Assembly: GCA_018666555.1 (NCBI GenBank) | Contig: JABIZD010000069.1 | Span: 1 to 48,217 of the forward strand | Direction of reading: 5' to 3' | Source: Gammaproteobacteria bacterium | GTDB taxonomy: Bacteria; Pseudomonadota; Gammaproteobacteria; Pseudomonadales; Azotimanducaceae | Length of the DNA stretch: 48,217 bases | In this document: in pieces, positions 15,968-23,700 of the stretch | Layout: the number at the start of each line of letters is the position of its first letter | Position numbering within the stretch: position 1 is the first letter of the stretch | The notes under the pieces: generated by a model | What the model saw: only the letters and a program-made list of their open reading frames with translations | Told to the model about the DNA's origin: nothing | The model's database searches: none | Program-made: the position numbers and the translations under genes

Positions 15968-16876
15968 CTAATCTTTATCATCAATTTCCATAAAGCACCA
16001 GCCCACCTCTGGATGAGCCGATTTGATACTAGCTTCAAGTTCATTTATCGCACTAACTGCTTCAGCAACGCGCATTTCTGCCCGCATCCTAACCTTTGCT
16101 GCCAGCATGATTTTAGGACCCATTTGTAAAGTGATCATATTAAAGACCTCGAGAATCCTGTTATCTTGGTCAATTTTTTCATAAATGACTGTACAAAGGT
16201 CAGGCTCAGCTGACCTACCTACCAACAAACTCTTCAAGCGAACGCCCAGGAAAACAGCAACAATTACCAATAGCACCCCAATGCTGATAGAACCAACTGC
16301 ATCGTATACCGGGTCATTGGTCAACCAAACCATAAAGAGCGCTGCAAAGGCTATGCTCAATCCCAGCATAGCGGCCAGGTCTTCTCCAAGAACTACAACT
16401 AATTCGGCATTGCGAGTCTGCTTCAGCCATTCAAACAAACTTCGTTCGCCGGCCATTTTTTTTGCTTCAATAGAGGCTCCGTAAAAACTGGCTCCTTCAA
16501 GACAGATTGCCAGGCCCAATACTGTCAACCCAATCCAGATATCAGTCAACAATACCGGATCCATCAATTTATGAAGCCCTTCATAGATCGAATAGACTCC
16601 ACCCAAACTAAACAAAATCAAGGCAACGACGAAACTCCAGAAGTAACTAAGCTTGCCGTAGCCCATCGGATGTTCTTCGTCAGCCGGTCGCTGACTCCCT
16701 TTTAAACCTATAAATAACAGAACTTGGTTAACTGAGTCTGCAAACGAGTGAATAGCCTCAGCGAACATGCTACCCGATGCGGTATAGATAGCAGCGATCA
16801 ATTTTGCGATCGCAATCCCGAGATTGGCGACAAAAGCATACATAATGGCCCTTGCTGGTGAGCTTGCTCCAGCCAT
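15968..16876 (-). CDS. Cation diffusion facilitator (CDF) family transporter
   Basis: 302-residue inner-membrane divalent-cation/proton antiporter, probably Zn or Mn/Fe. Four to six hydrophobic segments are visible. The HSFADSVNQ motif in TM2 supplies metal ligands, HPMGYGKLSYF follows in the loop, and LGEDLAAMLG in TM5 carries the second ligand pair. The cytoplasmic C-terminal domain is short. The Glu-Asp pair in TM5 resembles the ZNT9/YdbO-like branch rather than classic ZitB. Metal specificity is not readable. No regulator lies next to it. Confidence 0.87.
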   Translation of the reverse strand: MAGASSPARAIMYAFVANLGIAIAKLIAAIYTASGSMFAEAIHSFADSVNQVLLFIGLKGSQRPADEEHPMGYGKLSYFWSFVVALILFSLGGVYSIYEGLHKLMDPVLLTDIWIGLTVLGLAICLEGASFYGASIEAKKMAGERSLFEWLKQTRNAELVVVLGEDLAAMLGLSIAFAALFMVWLTNDPVYDAVGSISIGVLLVIVAVFLGVRLKSLLVGRSAEPDLCTVIYEKIDQDNRILEVFNMITLQMGPKIMLAAKVRMRAEMRVAEAVSAINELEASIKSAHPEVGWCFMEIDDKD

Positions 16877-16992
16877 AATTCTTCTCCGAAAAATATTCCA
16901 GCCCTTATCTTACTGGTAAAGGCAAAACTCAAACAATCCGCTATACTAATTAAATCGCTGACCAGCACAAACACTGCTCTGTCAAACCTCGC

Positions 16993-17676
16993 ATGATCGA
17001 AAAAAACCTTAATATCGCCGTCAACCATCCCGTTAAGAATATCAGCGGTCTATTGCAGGTGCCTACGAACGCAAAAGCCATTATGGTACTTGCTCATGGA
17101 GCTGGCGCCGGTATGCAGCACTCCCACATGGAAAGCCTGTCTACCAGCCTACTCGAGCAAGCAATCGCCTGTTTTCGGTTTCAATTCCCATTTATGGAAC
17201 AATCAACGCGCAGACCGGACTCCCTAGCAGTTGCTGTTGACAGCAGCCTTGCCGCTATAAAAACAGCAGCCCAACATCAACCAAGTCTACCCCTGTATAT
17301 TGGCGGACACAGCTTTGGCGGCCGCGTCGCGACTCATGCAGCAGTTAACCTCACAAACCAGGTCAGTGGCCTGATAGCCTACTCGTTTCCACTGCACCCT
17401 GCTAAAAAGCCTTCTGTAAAAAGAGCCGAACACCTAGCATCGGTGCCGTTACCAATGCTGTTCATCAACGGCGATAGAGATCGCCTGGCTGAATCAGACC
17501 TTCTCGAGGCGACCCAGAAAAACCTGCCCAACTTAAACTTACATTGGTTACCCGGTGCAGACCATGGTTACAAAACCACCAAACGATCAGGAATAACACA
17601 ACAACAAACTTATCTTGCAGCCGGCAGGCTTACCAGCGAATTTATCGATCATCATTCAGCCAGAATTAAATTATGA
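16993..17676 (+). CDS. Alpha/beta-hydrolase family protein (KANL3/TEX30-like)
   Basis: 227-residue cytosolic alpha/beta hydrolase. The oxyanion-region motif LAHGAGAGMQHSHM, the nucleophile elbow GGHSFGGR with its serine, FINGDRDRLAE with a candidate acid residue, and PGADHGYKT with the catalytic His are in the right order. The pattern is that of the uncharacterised KANL3/TEX30-like dienelactone-hydrolase-related family, so it is probably an esterase or thioesterase; the substrate is unknown. The last 11 bases overlap the end of the convergent M28-like gene. Confidence 0.82.
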   Translation: MIEKNLNIAVNHPVKNISGLLQVPTNAKAIMVLAHGAGAGMQHSHMESLSTSLLEQAIACFRFQFPFMEQSTRRPDSLAVAVDSSLAAIKTAAQHQPSLPLYIGGHSFGGRVATHAAVNLTNQVSGLIAYSFPLHPAKKPSVKRAEHLASVPLPMLFINGDRDRLAESDLLEATQKNLPNLNLHWLPGADHGYKTTKRSGITQQQTYLAAGRLTSEFIDHHSARIKL

Positions 17677-18847
17677 AAGCATCCCTACGGGTAAGAAGTG
17701 GTACCAGATTTTCAAATATACAGGCCCACTGTTCTAAATTCTCAGTATTGACCGCCGCCGGCCAGCGGTCAGATGGATGATGAAAAAGATCATTACCCGC
17801 CAGGATAGACAGGTATCTACCACCCGCATCATGAATATTCCTGGCTTCTCCAACAGCTCTCTCTGCCTCCGGCTTGATTTTATATACCGGCGAATTGAAA
17901 GCCTTAACCAGTTTGATGAAGCCTTCCTGTATGACTGCATCAGAAAACTGTAATCGAGCACCTATCGGAGACGCGGCGGCAAAGTTTGCGCCCAGGTGAA
18001 CCCACAAATGAGCTGATTTTTCAATTCCGGGTCGTTCACTTAGAAATGAGGCTAATCCTGCATGGTCCAATTCGTGACCGGTATTGGCCAAAAAGACAAG
18101 CGAACGTTCACCTTTAAATGTAACAGCCTTGCGAATCATTTCCAGGAAACATACCAGGCCACCCGCTCGTTCCGAAGTGGAACACCACCAACTGCTGCGA
18201 GGGGTCATTATAACGACGGGATCAAGTGCGGGGTTCGAACCATTAACCCGGGTTTGAATATTAAAGGCTTGCCCAGAATTTCTCTTAGCCTTTAACCTGA
18301 TCGATAGCGAGCCCTTGGCCTTCATTATTCGCTTAATCTCCGCCCAGTAACGATTCGCTATTTGGACTACAGGAGGACCAAATGGCTGGGCATAGTCATC
18401 CGCATTAAGCAGGGCAATGCCAGTTCCAGGAAAGTGACTATCAGTTACAACAACGATAGCGGAGTGCTGATGCGATCGTCTTGATTGATAAAGCAGCTTG
18501 ACCTGAGCTGACTCTGCTTGCGGTGGAGCCATAATGACGCCAATGTCAGCATCCGTCCCAATCTCGCCAATCTTTCCGCTGATACTGCTGCGACGCGGAA
18601 AATTACAGTCAAATAATGGTACCGCATCGATTTTGATGTCACCTAGACTCACCCAGCATTCATCGATTTGAACCAGCGGTAGCGAGAATTGTATTTTTTC
18701 CGGTCGCGCACCCAGCGCAGAGATCTGCTCGTACAGCCAGTCGCCACTATCCTGATCAACTCGACTACCGGTACGATGGTCACCTTGCTGGTCAAACGCC
18801 CTGACCATACTCCTAATCCGCTGGCCTTGCTGCTCTAACGTCTTCAT
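17666..18847 (-). CDS. M28-peptidase-fold protein with altered metal site
   Basis: 393 residues, no signal peptide. The overall layout follows the M28 aminopeptidase fold, and the C-terminal FHHPSDRWPAAVN (about 355-367) matches the terminal His block. The usual first metal-ligand segment (HYDS) is replaced by TPRSSWW (215-221). The DDNASG-type block is replaced by SERAGG (225-230), and the EE-GL block reads GHELDHAGL (257-265), keeping one Glu. It may be a non-peptidase relative or bind a single metal differently. I recall similar proteins annotated as M28 family but cannot verify that here. It lies downstream of glyA on the same strand. Confidence 0.65.
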   Translation of the reverse strand: MKTLEQQGQRIRSMVRAFDQQGDHRTGSRVDQDSGDWLYEQISALGARPEKIQFSLPLVQIDECWVSLGDIKIDAVPLFDCNFPRRSSISGKIGEIGTDADIGVIMAPPQAESAQVKLLYQSRRSHQHSAIVVVTDSHFPGTGIALLNADDYAQPFGPPVVQIANRYWAEIKRIMKAKGSLSIRLKAKRNSGQAFNIQTRVNGSNPALDPVVIMTPRSSWWCSTSERAGGLVCFLEMIRKAVTFKGERSLVFLANTGHELDHAGLASFLSERPGIEKSAHLWVHLGANFAAASPIGARLQFSDAVIQEGFIKLVKAFNSPVYKIKPEAERAVGEARNIHDAGGRYLSILAGNDLFHHPSDRWPAAVNTENLEQWACIFENLVPLLTRRDAFII

Positions 18848-19007
18848 CGGCTCAGACCGCCGCGGCGCTTGCCAGCGATGAGCTCAATAACCTGACAACG
18901 CTTAATAGTCATAAAGTGCAGCCTTAACGATGAATCCAGCAACAACCTGGGACCCTATCTAAAACCATTTATACTAAGAAAATTTACCCATTGGCCGACA
19001 TGATCGC

Positions 19008-20315
19008 TTAGCCGTTTTCTCCTTCCAGGCCCGGCACAGGAAATTTTTGGCAGAATTGCTGAACCTGCTCAGCAACCTCTGCAAGCATGGCTTCATCGCC
19101 GGGGTTTTTAAGGCAAGTAACAAGCCACGACGCCAGCAGTTGCATATCACCCTCCTGCATACCCCGAGTTGTCGCCGCAGGTGTACCGATACGAATTCCA
19201 CTGGGTTTCAGTGGTGGATTGGGGTCGTCAGGGATAATCTGCTTATTCGTGGTAATCTGAACCTGATCAAGCACCTCCTCAGCCACCTTCCCGTCCAGGC
19301 CAAAGGACTTGACCGTATCAATCACCATCATGTGATTATCCGTGCCTCCAGCTATCAGTTCAGCGCCCTGGTCCATCAATGCACCAGCAAGGGTTTTCGA
19401 ATTCTTCAGGACCTGTTCTGCATATTGTTTGAATTCGTCAGTCTGGGCTTTACCCAACGTCACCGCTATACCCGCTATGGCATTCATATGGGGACCTCCC
19501 TGCAAGCCAGGGAAAACAGACTTATCCAATTTCTTGGCAAATTTCTTACGAGACAGAACCATTCCGCCTCGCGGCCCTCGCAGAGACTTGTGGGTGGTCG
19601 TAGTGACAATATCAAACCCATGGTCAAACGGGTTTTCCATGGCATCGCCGGCAACCAGACCACCGAAGTGCGAGGCATCGGTCATGGTCAGGGCACCCAC
19701 TTCGTCAGCGATGGATTTAAAGGCTTGATAGTCAATATCTCTTGGATAAGAGGTATAACCACACAAAACCAGCTTAGGCTTATGTAATTTTGCGTCAGCC
19801 CTGATTTGATCGTAGTCAATTGAGCCATCAACGGGATTGGTTATGTACCGGACAAAATTGAACAGCTTTCCCATATGAGATACCGGCGCACCATGGGTCA
19901 GATGACCACCGTGGGACAGGTCCATGGCCAAAATCGTGTCCCCTGGCTCAAGTAACCCTAAATAAACTGCCTGGTTCATAGCTGACCCGGATAGCGGCTG
20001 CACATTTGCATGTTCACACCGAAACACCGCCTTGGCTCGGTCCCTAGCCAGATTTTCAATCTCATCAGTATAAGTCTGGCCACCATAATACCGACGACCC
20101 GGATAACCTTCGGAGTACTTGTTGGTAAAAACACTTCCAAGTACAGCCAGAACTTCCGGAAAGGTGTAATTCTCAGATGGTATCAATTCGATCCCGTCAC
20201 GCTGACGCTGTTCTTCGCCAAGCAGCGCAGCATAAACCTGAGGATCACTTTGCTGGAGATCGAGGCGATTTTTTAATACTGGGTGAATTTCATTTCCGGT
20301 CTGTGTTGCTGTCAT
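19008..20315 (-). CDS. glyA: Serine hydroxymethyltransferase, divergent type
   Basis: PLP enzyme interconverting serine + tetrahydrofolate and glycine + 5,10-methylene-THF. 435 residues from the ATG at 20315, with AGGAG eight bases upstream; the longer reading from 20339 is not supported. Seen: PSENYTFPEV, TNKYSEGYPGRRYYGG, DLSHGGHLTHGAPVS, and the PLP-lysine motif TTTTHKSLRGPRGGM. FPGLQGGPHMNAIAG, GGTDNHMMVID and SGIRIGTPAATTRGM also match. The PLP-stacking block reads TDASHFGG where the E. coli enzyme has VDMAHVAG, and the preceding loop (GYTSYPRDIDYQAFKSIADEVGA, given in part) also differs, so it belongs to a separate SHMT branch. A ZTP riboswitch precedes it. Confidence 0.93.
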   Translation of the reverse strand: MTATQTGNEIHPVLKNRLDLQQSDPQVYAALLGEEQRQRDGIELIPSENYTFPEVLAVLGSVFTNKYSEGYPGRRYYGGQTYTDEIENLARDRAKAVFRCEHANVQPLSGSAMNQAVYLGLLEPGDTILAMDLSHGGHLTHGAPVSHMGKLFNFVRYITNPVDGSIDYDQIRADAKLHKPKLVLCGYTSYPRDIDYQAFKSIADEVGALTMTDASHFGGLVAGDAMENPFDHGFDIVTTTTHKSLRGPRGGMVLSRKKFAKKLDKSVFPGLQGGPHMNAIAGIAVTLGKAQTDEFKQYAEQVLKNSKTLAGALMDQGAELIAGGTDNHMMVIDTVKSFGLDGKVAEEVLDQVQITTNKQIIPDDPNPPLKPSGIRIGTPAATTRGMQEGDMQLLASWLVTCLKNPGDEAMLAEVAEQVQQFCQKFPVPGLEGENG

Positions 20316-20341
20316 CGGGCAGGCTCCTAATAAGGTCAATT

Positions 20342-20452
20342 GGGCGCCCAGGCGAACGGCTTCTTGGTTGAGATAAAGTCAGCTTCGACAAGCTACTCTG
20401 ACCTTCACACTTCCCAGTGGTTTTCCACTTTTCATCGCCAGTCATGTGAAAG
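20342..20452 (-). ncRNA. ZTP (pfl) riboswitch upstream of glyA
   Basis: Read on the minus strand, the element contains the pfl-motif parts in order. P1 5' arm CTTTCACA (20452-20445) pairs over eight positions with TGTGAAGG (20409-20402). The conserved ACTGGCG is at 20442-20436. P2 is AGTGG-AAAA-CCACT (20429-20416), then GGGAAG. A variable linker hairpin follows (20402-20378), then the second conserved block CCGTTCGCCTGGGC at about 20359-20346. Its CGCC can pair with the GGCG of the first block to make the expected pseudoknot. ZTP riboswitches sense ZTP/ZMP, signals of 10-formyl-THF shortage, and glyA is a classic target gene. The element ends 26 bases before the glyA start codon. Confidence 0.88.
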
Positions 20453-20457
20453 TAGAT

Positions 20458-20463
20458 TGTATA
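20458..20463 (-). promoter_or_regulatory. Candidate -10 box for the glyA riboswitch transcript
   Basis: On the minus strand TATACA (as TATACAAT) lies six bases upstream of the P1 arm of the riboswitch, so the predicted RNA would begin almost exactly at the aptamer. The matching -35 is poor (TATTCA at 17-base spacing). The 20456-20624 region otherwise shows no gene. Confidence 0.4.
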
Positions 20464-20624
20464 CTCCATTGCACCAAAATTGAATATTCCCGATCAATGT
20501 TGAGACGACTAACAGTAGAAACCAGATGACTTCCACTAGAACCGGACAGCAGATAAAACGAGAAGTTCTCAGCCAGGATTAAACCAAAACCGACCCTGCC
20601 AAAAGTGCTTGCTGACAAACGTGT

Positions 20625-21017
20625 TCAGGTAATGACTTGGTGACCGGCTCGCGACAGCGCCTTGATCGACACATTCACATCTTGTTCCGACATAAAGAAA
20701 TAATCAGTTTTAAAACCACTCATCACCAGCACGCTGACCGACTCCTGGGCGAGTATACCGGTCACCAGCGCAGCCACACCAACCGTGTCAAAGGCAAACT
20801 CTCCCATCAACGTAAGACAACACCAGCTTATCTTTGAAACTTCATAAGTCTGCCTTGCAATATCAACGTTACTTTTGCTGACAGGCAGCATGATCGAATA
20901 ATCACTGGCAACCATAATAGAGAAGGCTCCCTCTATACTGGTCAAGGTTTCCGGGGGCTTTGAATTGAACGTTAAAAACCGAAAATTTTCGGCTGATTGT
21001 TTAAACCGCAACTGCAT
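20625..21017 (-). CDS. ACT domain-containing protein
   Basis: 130-residue cytosolic protein. The C-terminal half matches the CASTOR-like ACT domain: FAFDTVGVAALVTGILAQES, then VSVLVMSGFKTDYFFMSEQDV and ALSRAGHQVI. ACT domains bind small molecules such as amino acids. This class is usually a stand-alone sensor of unknown ligand. It lies upstream of glyA on the same strand, but the riboswitch and its own promoter-like sequence lie between, so joint transcription is uncertain. It is divergent from the enoyl-CoA hydratase gene. Confidence 0.8.
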   Translation of the reverse strand: MQLRFKQSAENFRFLTFNSKPPETLTSIEGAFSIMVASDYSIMLPVSKSNVDIARQTYEVSKISWCCLTLMGEFAFDTVGVAALVTGILAQESVSVLVMSGFKTDYFFMSEQDVNVSIKALSRAGHQVIT

Positions 21018-21096
21018 GATTATTCCAGCTCTGGAAATTGACAGAAACTTCGAAAAGGTCTAATGATAGGTGTAACTAATCAAAACCGGGGGAAAA

Positions 21097-21948
21097 ATGC
21101 AAGAAGGTCAATTCACAGGATTCAAGGTGGCGATCGATAGTTCCGGTATCGCTTGGATAGAGTTTAATGAGCCCGAGCGTCTCAATGGCATGAGTATCGC
21201 AAAGAAAAGGGACTTGATCGAAGTACTGACCCAGGCACAGATGGATAACGCCATTCGCGTTATCATCTTCATAGGCCAAGGCCGCGCATTCTGCGCGGGT
21301 GATAATTTAAAGGGCTATACCTCTCAAGCACCTGATTCAAAGCTGCTACCCAGTATTCCGCCAGGTCACGATAATGCGCTGGGCACCTATAATTCGTTGC
21401 GGCACATCTCCCAGGAGCTCAATCTGACCGTGAGAAAGCTGGATAAGCTCACTATTGCCGCTATTAACGGCATCGCCATACAGACTGGCCTGTCACTGGC
21501 CCTGGCCTGCGATTTTAAAATAGCGGCTGATACAGCCAGACTCGGGTCAGCTACATTAAGGTTTGGACTACTGCCCGACGAAGGCGGTCATTACCTGCTT
21601 CTGGAGCATCTCGGCCTGGTCAAAACCATGCAATTCCTAATGCGTAAAACCATTGCCACCGCCAACGAAGCTCTCGAACTCGGCTTAGTCAACGAAGTCG
21701 TTGCCGAGGCACAGCTCAGGCAGAGAGTCACAGAACTGGCTGTGGAGCTAAGCGAAGGGCCTCAAGTTGCCATGCGGATGTTGAAGCGCTCGCTGTATCA
21801 GGCTACCTCGATGAGCTTTGAACAGGCCTGTGAGGATATCGCCTCAAGAACGGCCATTACAGATCACCATGCTGATGCCAGGGAAGGCGGTAATTCGTTT
21901 CGTGAAAAACGCTCACCCGTCTTTAATCGCTGGCTTGACGATGCCTAA
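21097..21948 (+). CDS. Enoyl-CoA hydratase/isomerase (crotonase) family protein
   Basis: 283-residue crotonase-fold enzyme acting on an acyl-CoA thioester. The oxyanion-hole segments GQGRAFCAGDNLKG and AAINGIAIQTGLSLALACDFKIA are both clear. GLLPDEGGHYLLLEHLG covers the usual catalytic Glu region (PDEGG). The C-terminal AREGGNSFREKRSPVFN matches the family's ...EG..AF.EKR.P.F end. A GGGGGAAAA ribosome-binding site precedes the ATG. It is likely part of fatty-acid, aromatic or branched-acid degradation; the exact substrate cannot be assigned. Next gene downstream is the selenoprotein. Confidence 0.88.
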   Translation: MQEGQFTGFKVAIDSSGIAWIEFNEPERLNGMSIAKKRDLIEVLTQAQMDNAIRVIIFIGQGRAFCAGDNLKGYTSQAPDSKLLPSIPPGHDNALGTYNSLRHISQELNLTVRKLDKLTIAAINGIAIQTGLSLALACDFKIAADTARLGSATLRFGLLPDEGGHYLLLEHLGLVKTMQFLMRKTIATANEALELGLVNEVVAEAQLRQRVTELAVELSEGPQVAMRMLKRSLYQATSMSFEQACEDIASRTAITDHHADAREGGNSFREKRSPVFNRWLDDA

Positions 21949-21963
21949 TTTTGTTAAGGGGCA

Positions 21964-21991
21964 TTGCAGTTCAGGTAATCCAACCTATACT
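21964..21991 (+). promoter_or_regulatory. Candidate sigma-70 promoter for the SelW-like gene
   Basis: TTGCAG and TATACT are separated by 16 bases, with the -10 about 60 bases upstream of the selenoprotein ATG. This is a good match at -10 and a moderate one at -35. It would let the small gene be transcribed independently of the crotonase gene. Confidence 0.4.
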
Positions 21992-22051
21992 AAAAACAAT
22001 ACACGAGCCTATTTTAGGAATAATCGTGCCGCCAACCAGGAAATTAAAACC

Positions 22052-22288
22052 ATGAAAATCAATATCGAATACTGTGTGCAATGAAATTATTCACCTGAAG
22101 CGGTCAGTCTGGCCGAACAAATCGAACAAACACGTGGAATTGCCAGCGAACTTCAACCCGGCGCCGGTGGGGTTTTCGAAGTATCCTATGGAGACAAACT
22201 TATTTTTTCTAAAAAACAAGTGCACCGGTTTCCTGATCTGACGGAAATACTCGCCGGACTGGACCCACTCGTAACTGAAAAAAATTAA
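22052..22288 (+). CDS. SelW-like (Rdx family) selenoprotein with in-frame TGA = Sec
   Basis: Seventy-eight codons before the TAA. The frame is open apart from one TGA at 22082-22084, which falls exactly at the second position of a CxxU redox motif: IEYCVQU, with Cys8 and Sec11. Downstream the reading is that of the Rdx/SelW thioredoxin-like family: a helix after the motif, then GGVFEVSYGDKLIFSKK and HRFPDLTEIL. If TGA were a stop the product would be ten residues, yet the rest is clearly conserved protein sequence. AGGA ten bases upstream of the ATG can act as ribosome-binding site. A candidate SECIS hairpin follows the TGA. Members are thought to be thiol oxidoreductases; the partner is unknown. 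SelA/B/C/D are not in this window. Confidence 0.9.
22101..22115 (+). promoter_or_regulatory. Candidate bacterial SECIS apical hairpin
   Basis: CGGTC and GGCCG form a 5-bp stem (one G-U pair) with the loop AGTCT, starting 17 bases after the Sec TGA. The GUCU in the loop recalls the GGUCU loop of the E. coli fdhF SECIS, and the UGA-to-loop distance of about 22 bases is in the usual bacterial range. SelB binding is inferred, not shown. Confidence 0.6.
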
Positions 22289-22326
22289 AGCATTGCCAGA
22301 CAATGGACACTAAGAGGAAAATACAA

Positions 22327-23583
22327 ATGAATATGGCCATGAAGTACCTGCCTTTACTATTAGCCATGGTGCTACTACAAGGCCAGGCTGATGAATTATC
22401 CCAGCGAGTAGCCAAAGTACTTGAAAACACGCCGTTAATCGACGGCCATAATGATATTCCCTGGCAATATCGGGTACGCGTTAAAAACCATTTGAATCAG
22501 CTTGATTTGGCAGCAGACTTAACAAAACTGGAGAAACCTACCCATACCGATATAGCCCGGCTCAGAAAAGGCTTGGTAGGAGGCTTGTTCTGGTCAGTAT
22601 ATGTACCTATCGGAGAATACGGCGGCGATGCCCAAGATGTGCAATTAGTAGTGGAGCAAATCGATCTGGTAAAACGTTTGGTTGGCAAGTACAACGCCGA
22701 TTTTGAAATGGCCTACACTGCTGAAGAAGTTAGGGATATACATAACCGCGGTAAAATTGCCTCCCTGATCGGAATGGAAGGCGGCCATGCCATCCATAAT
22801 TCACTGGCAACCCTACGCATGCTCTATGATCTCGGCGCCCGTTACATGACCTTGACCCATTCTAAGGGACTACTTTGGGCAGACTCAGCAACCGATGATG
22901 CCAGACACGATGGACTGACGACTTTTGGCGAACAGGTCGTCAAGGAAATGAACCGAATAGGTATGCTTGTTGACCTGTCGCATGTCTCCGCTGAATCCAT
23001 GAGGGATGCCTTGAGAATCTCCCGGGCACCTATCATATTTTCCCACTCTTCGGCCTACTCCATCACCCAGCATGAACGAAACGTACCGGATGACGTGTTG
23101 AGGAGCGTTGCTGCAAACAATGGCATCGTCATGGTGAATTATCTGACCTCTTATGTATCGGAAGCTAGACGCCTACACAGAATAGAATATGAGCAACATC
23201 ACGAGGCGATTTCTTCTCAGCTCACAGAAGATAAATTAGAGGTAGCCATGAACCTCTGGGAAAAGAACAATCCTCCACCAGACGTCACACTATCGGACGT
23301 AGCTGATCATATAGACCATATTCAGCAGATAGCCGGTATAGACCACATTGGTCTTGGCGCAGATTACGATGGCATGCCGCCTGGCCCAATTGGCCTTGAG
23401 GATGTGTCTACCTATCCGGCATTACTAAGGGAATTACTGGTTCGAGGTTACAGCGATGAAGACATTGCTAAGATAGCCGGCGACAACATTTTGCGAGTAC
23501 TCTCGCAAGCCGAAGTAATCGCACAACAAATGCAGAGCGAAACAGAAGCATCTGACCTGCTGCTGGAAGAGACCATAGACTGA
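22327..23583 (+). CDS. Membrane dipeptidase, peptidase family M19
   Basis: Zn-dependent renal-dipeptidase-like enzyme, predicted to be exported: MNMAMKYLPLLLAMVLLQGQA forms a signal peptide. Metal ligands and active-site segments are present: LIDGHNDIPW (HxD), GMEGGHAIHNS (Glu), LTLTHSKG, VDLSHVS (His), IFSHSSAYSI (His) and IGLGADYDG (Asp). The family cleaves dipeptides, often D-Ala- or dehydro-dipeptides. The ATG at 22327 is chosen because AAGAGGAA lies seven bases upstream; an ATG at 22303 adds eight residues. The mature length of about 400 residues is normal for secreted bacterial M19 enzymes. Confidence 0.9.
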   Translation: MNMAMKYLPLLLAMVLLQGQADELSQRVAKVLENTPLIDGHNDIPWQYRVRVKNHLNQLDLAADLTKLEKPTHTDIARLRKGLVGGLFWSVYVPIGEYGGDAQDVQLVVEQIDLVKRLVGKYNADFEMAYTAEEVRDIHNRGKIASLIGMEGGHAIHNSLATLRMLYDLGARYMTLTHSKGLLWADSATDDARHDGLTTFGEQVVKEMNRIGMLVDLSHVSAESMRDALRISRAPIIFSHSSAYSITQHERNVPDDVLRSVAANNGIVMVNYLTSYVSEARRLHRIEYEQHHEAISSQLTEDKLEVAMNLWEKNNPPPDVTLSDVADHIDHIQQIAGIDHIGLGADYDGMPPGPIGLEDVSTYPALLRELLVRGYSDEDIAKIAGDNILRVLSQAEVIAQQMQSETEASDLLLEETID

Positions 23584-23700
23584 ACCGGACTAGAAGCTTA
23601 TATGACCTGGCAGAACCAGATAATCATTAGTAACTGGTTTTGAACGCCACTGCATTTTTAACCGAACCCAGATGACTGCAAAGAGGGGTAAACACAAAAG

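Noticed and set aside
19047-19787. Long plus-strand ORF (246 codons) opposite glyA.
   Set aside because: Antisense to a conserved SHMT; no family resemblance.
21818-22084. Plus-strand ORF of 88 codons ending at 22084.
   Set aside because: It overlaps the end of the crotonase gene in another frame, and its last codons are only the start of the SelW-like gene up to the Sec TGA.
22091-22303. Minus-strand ORF of 70 codons over the selenoprotein gene.
   Set aside because: Antisense shadow; the plus-strand frame has clear Rdx-family conservation.
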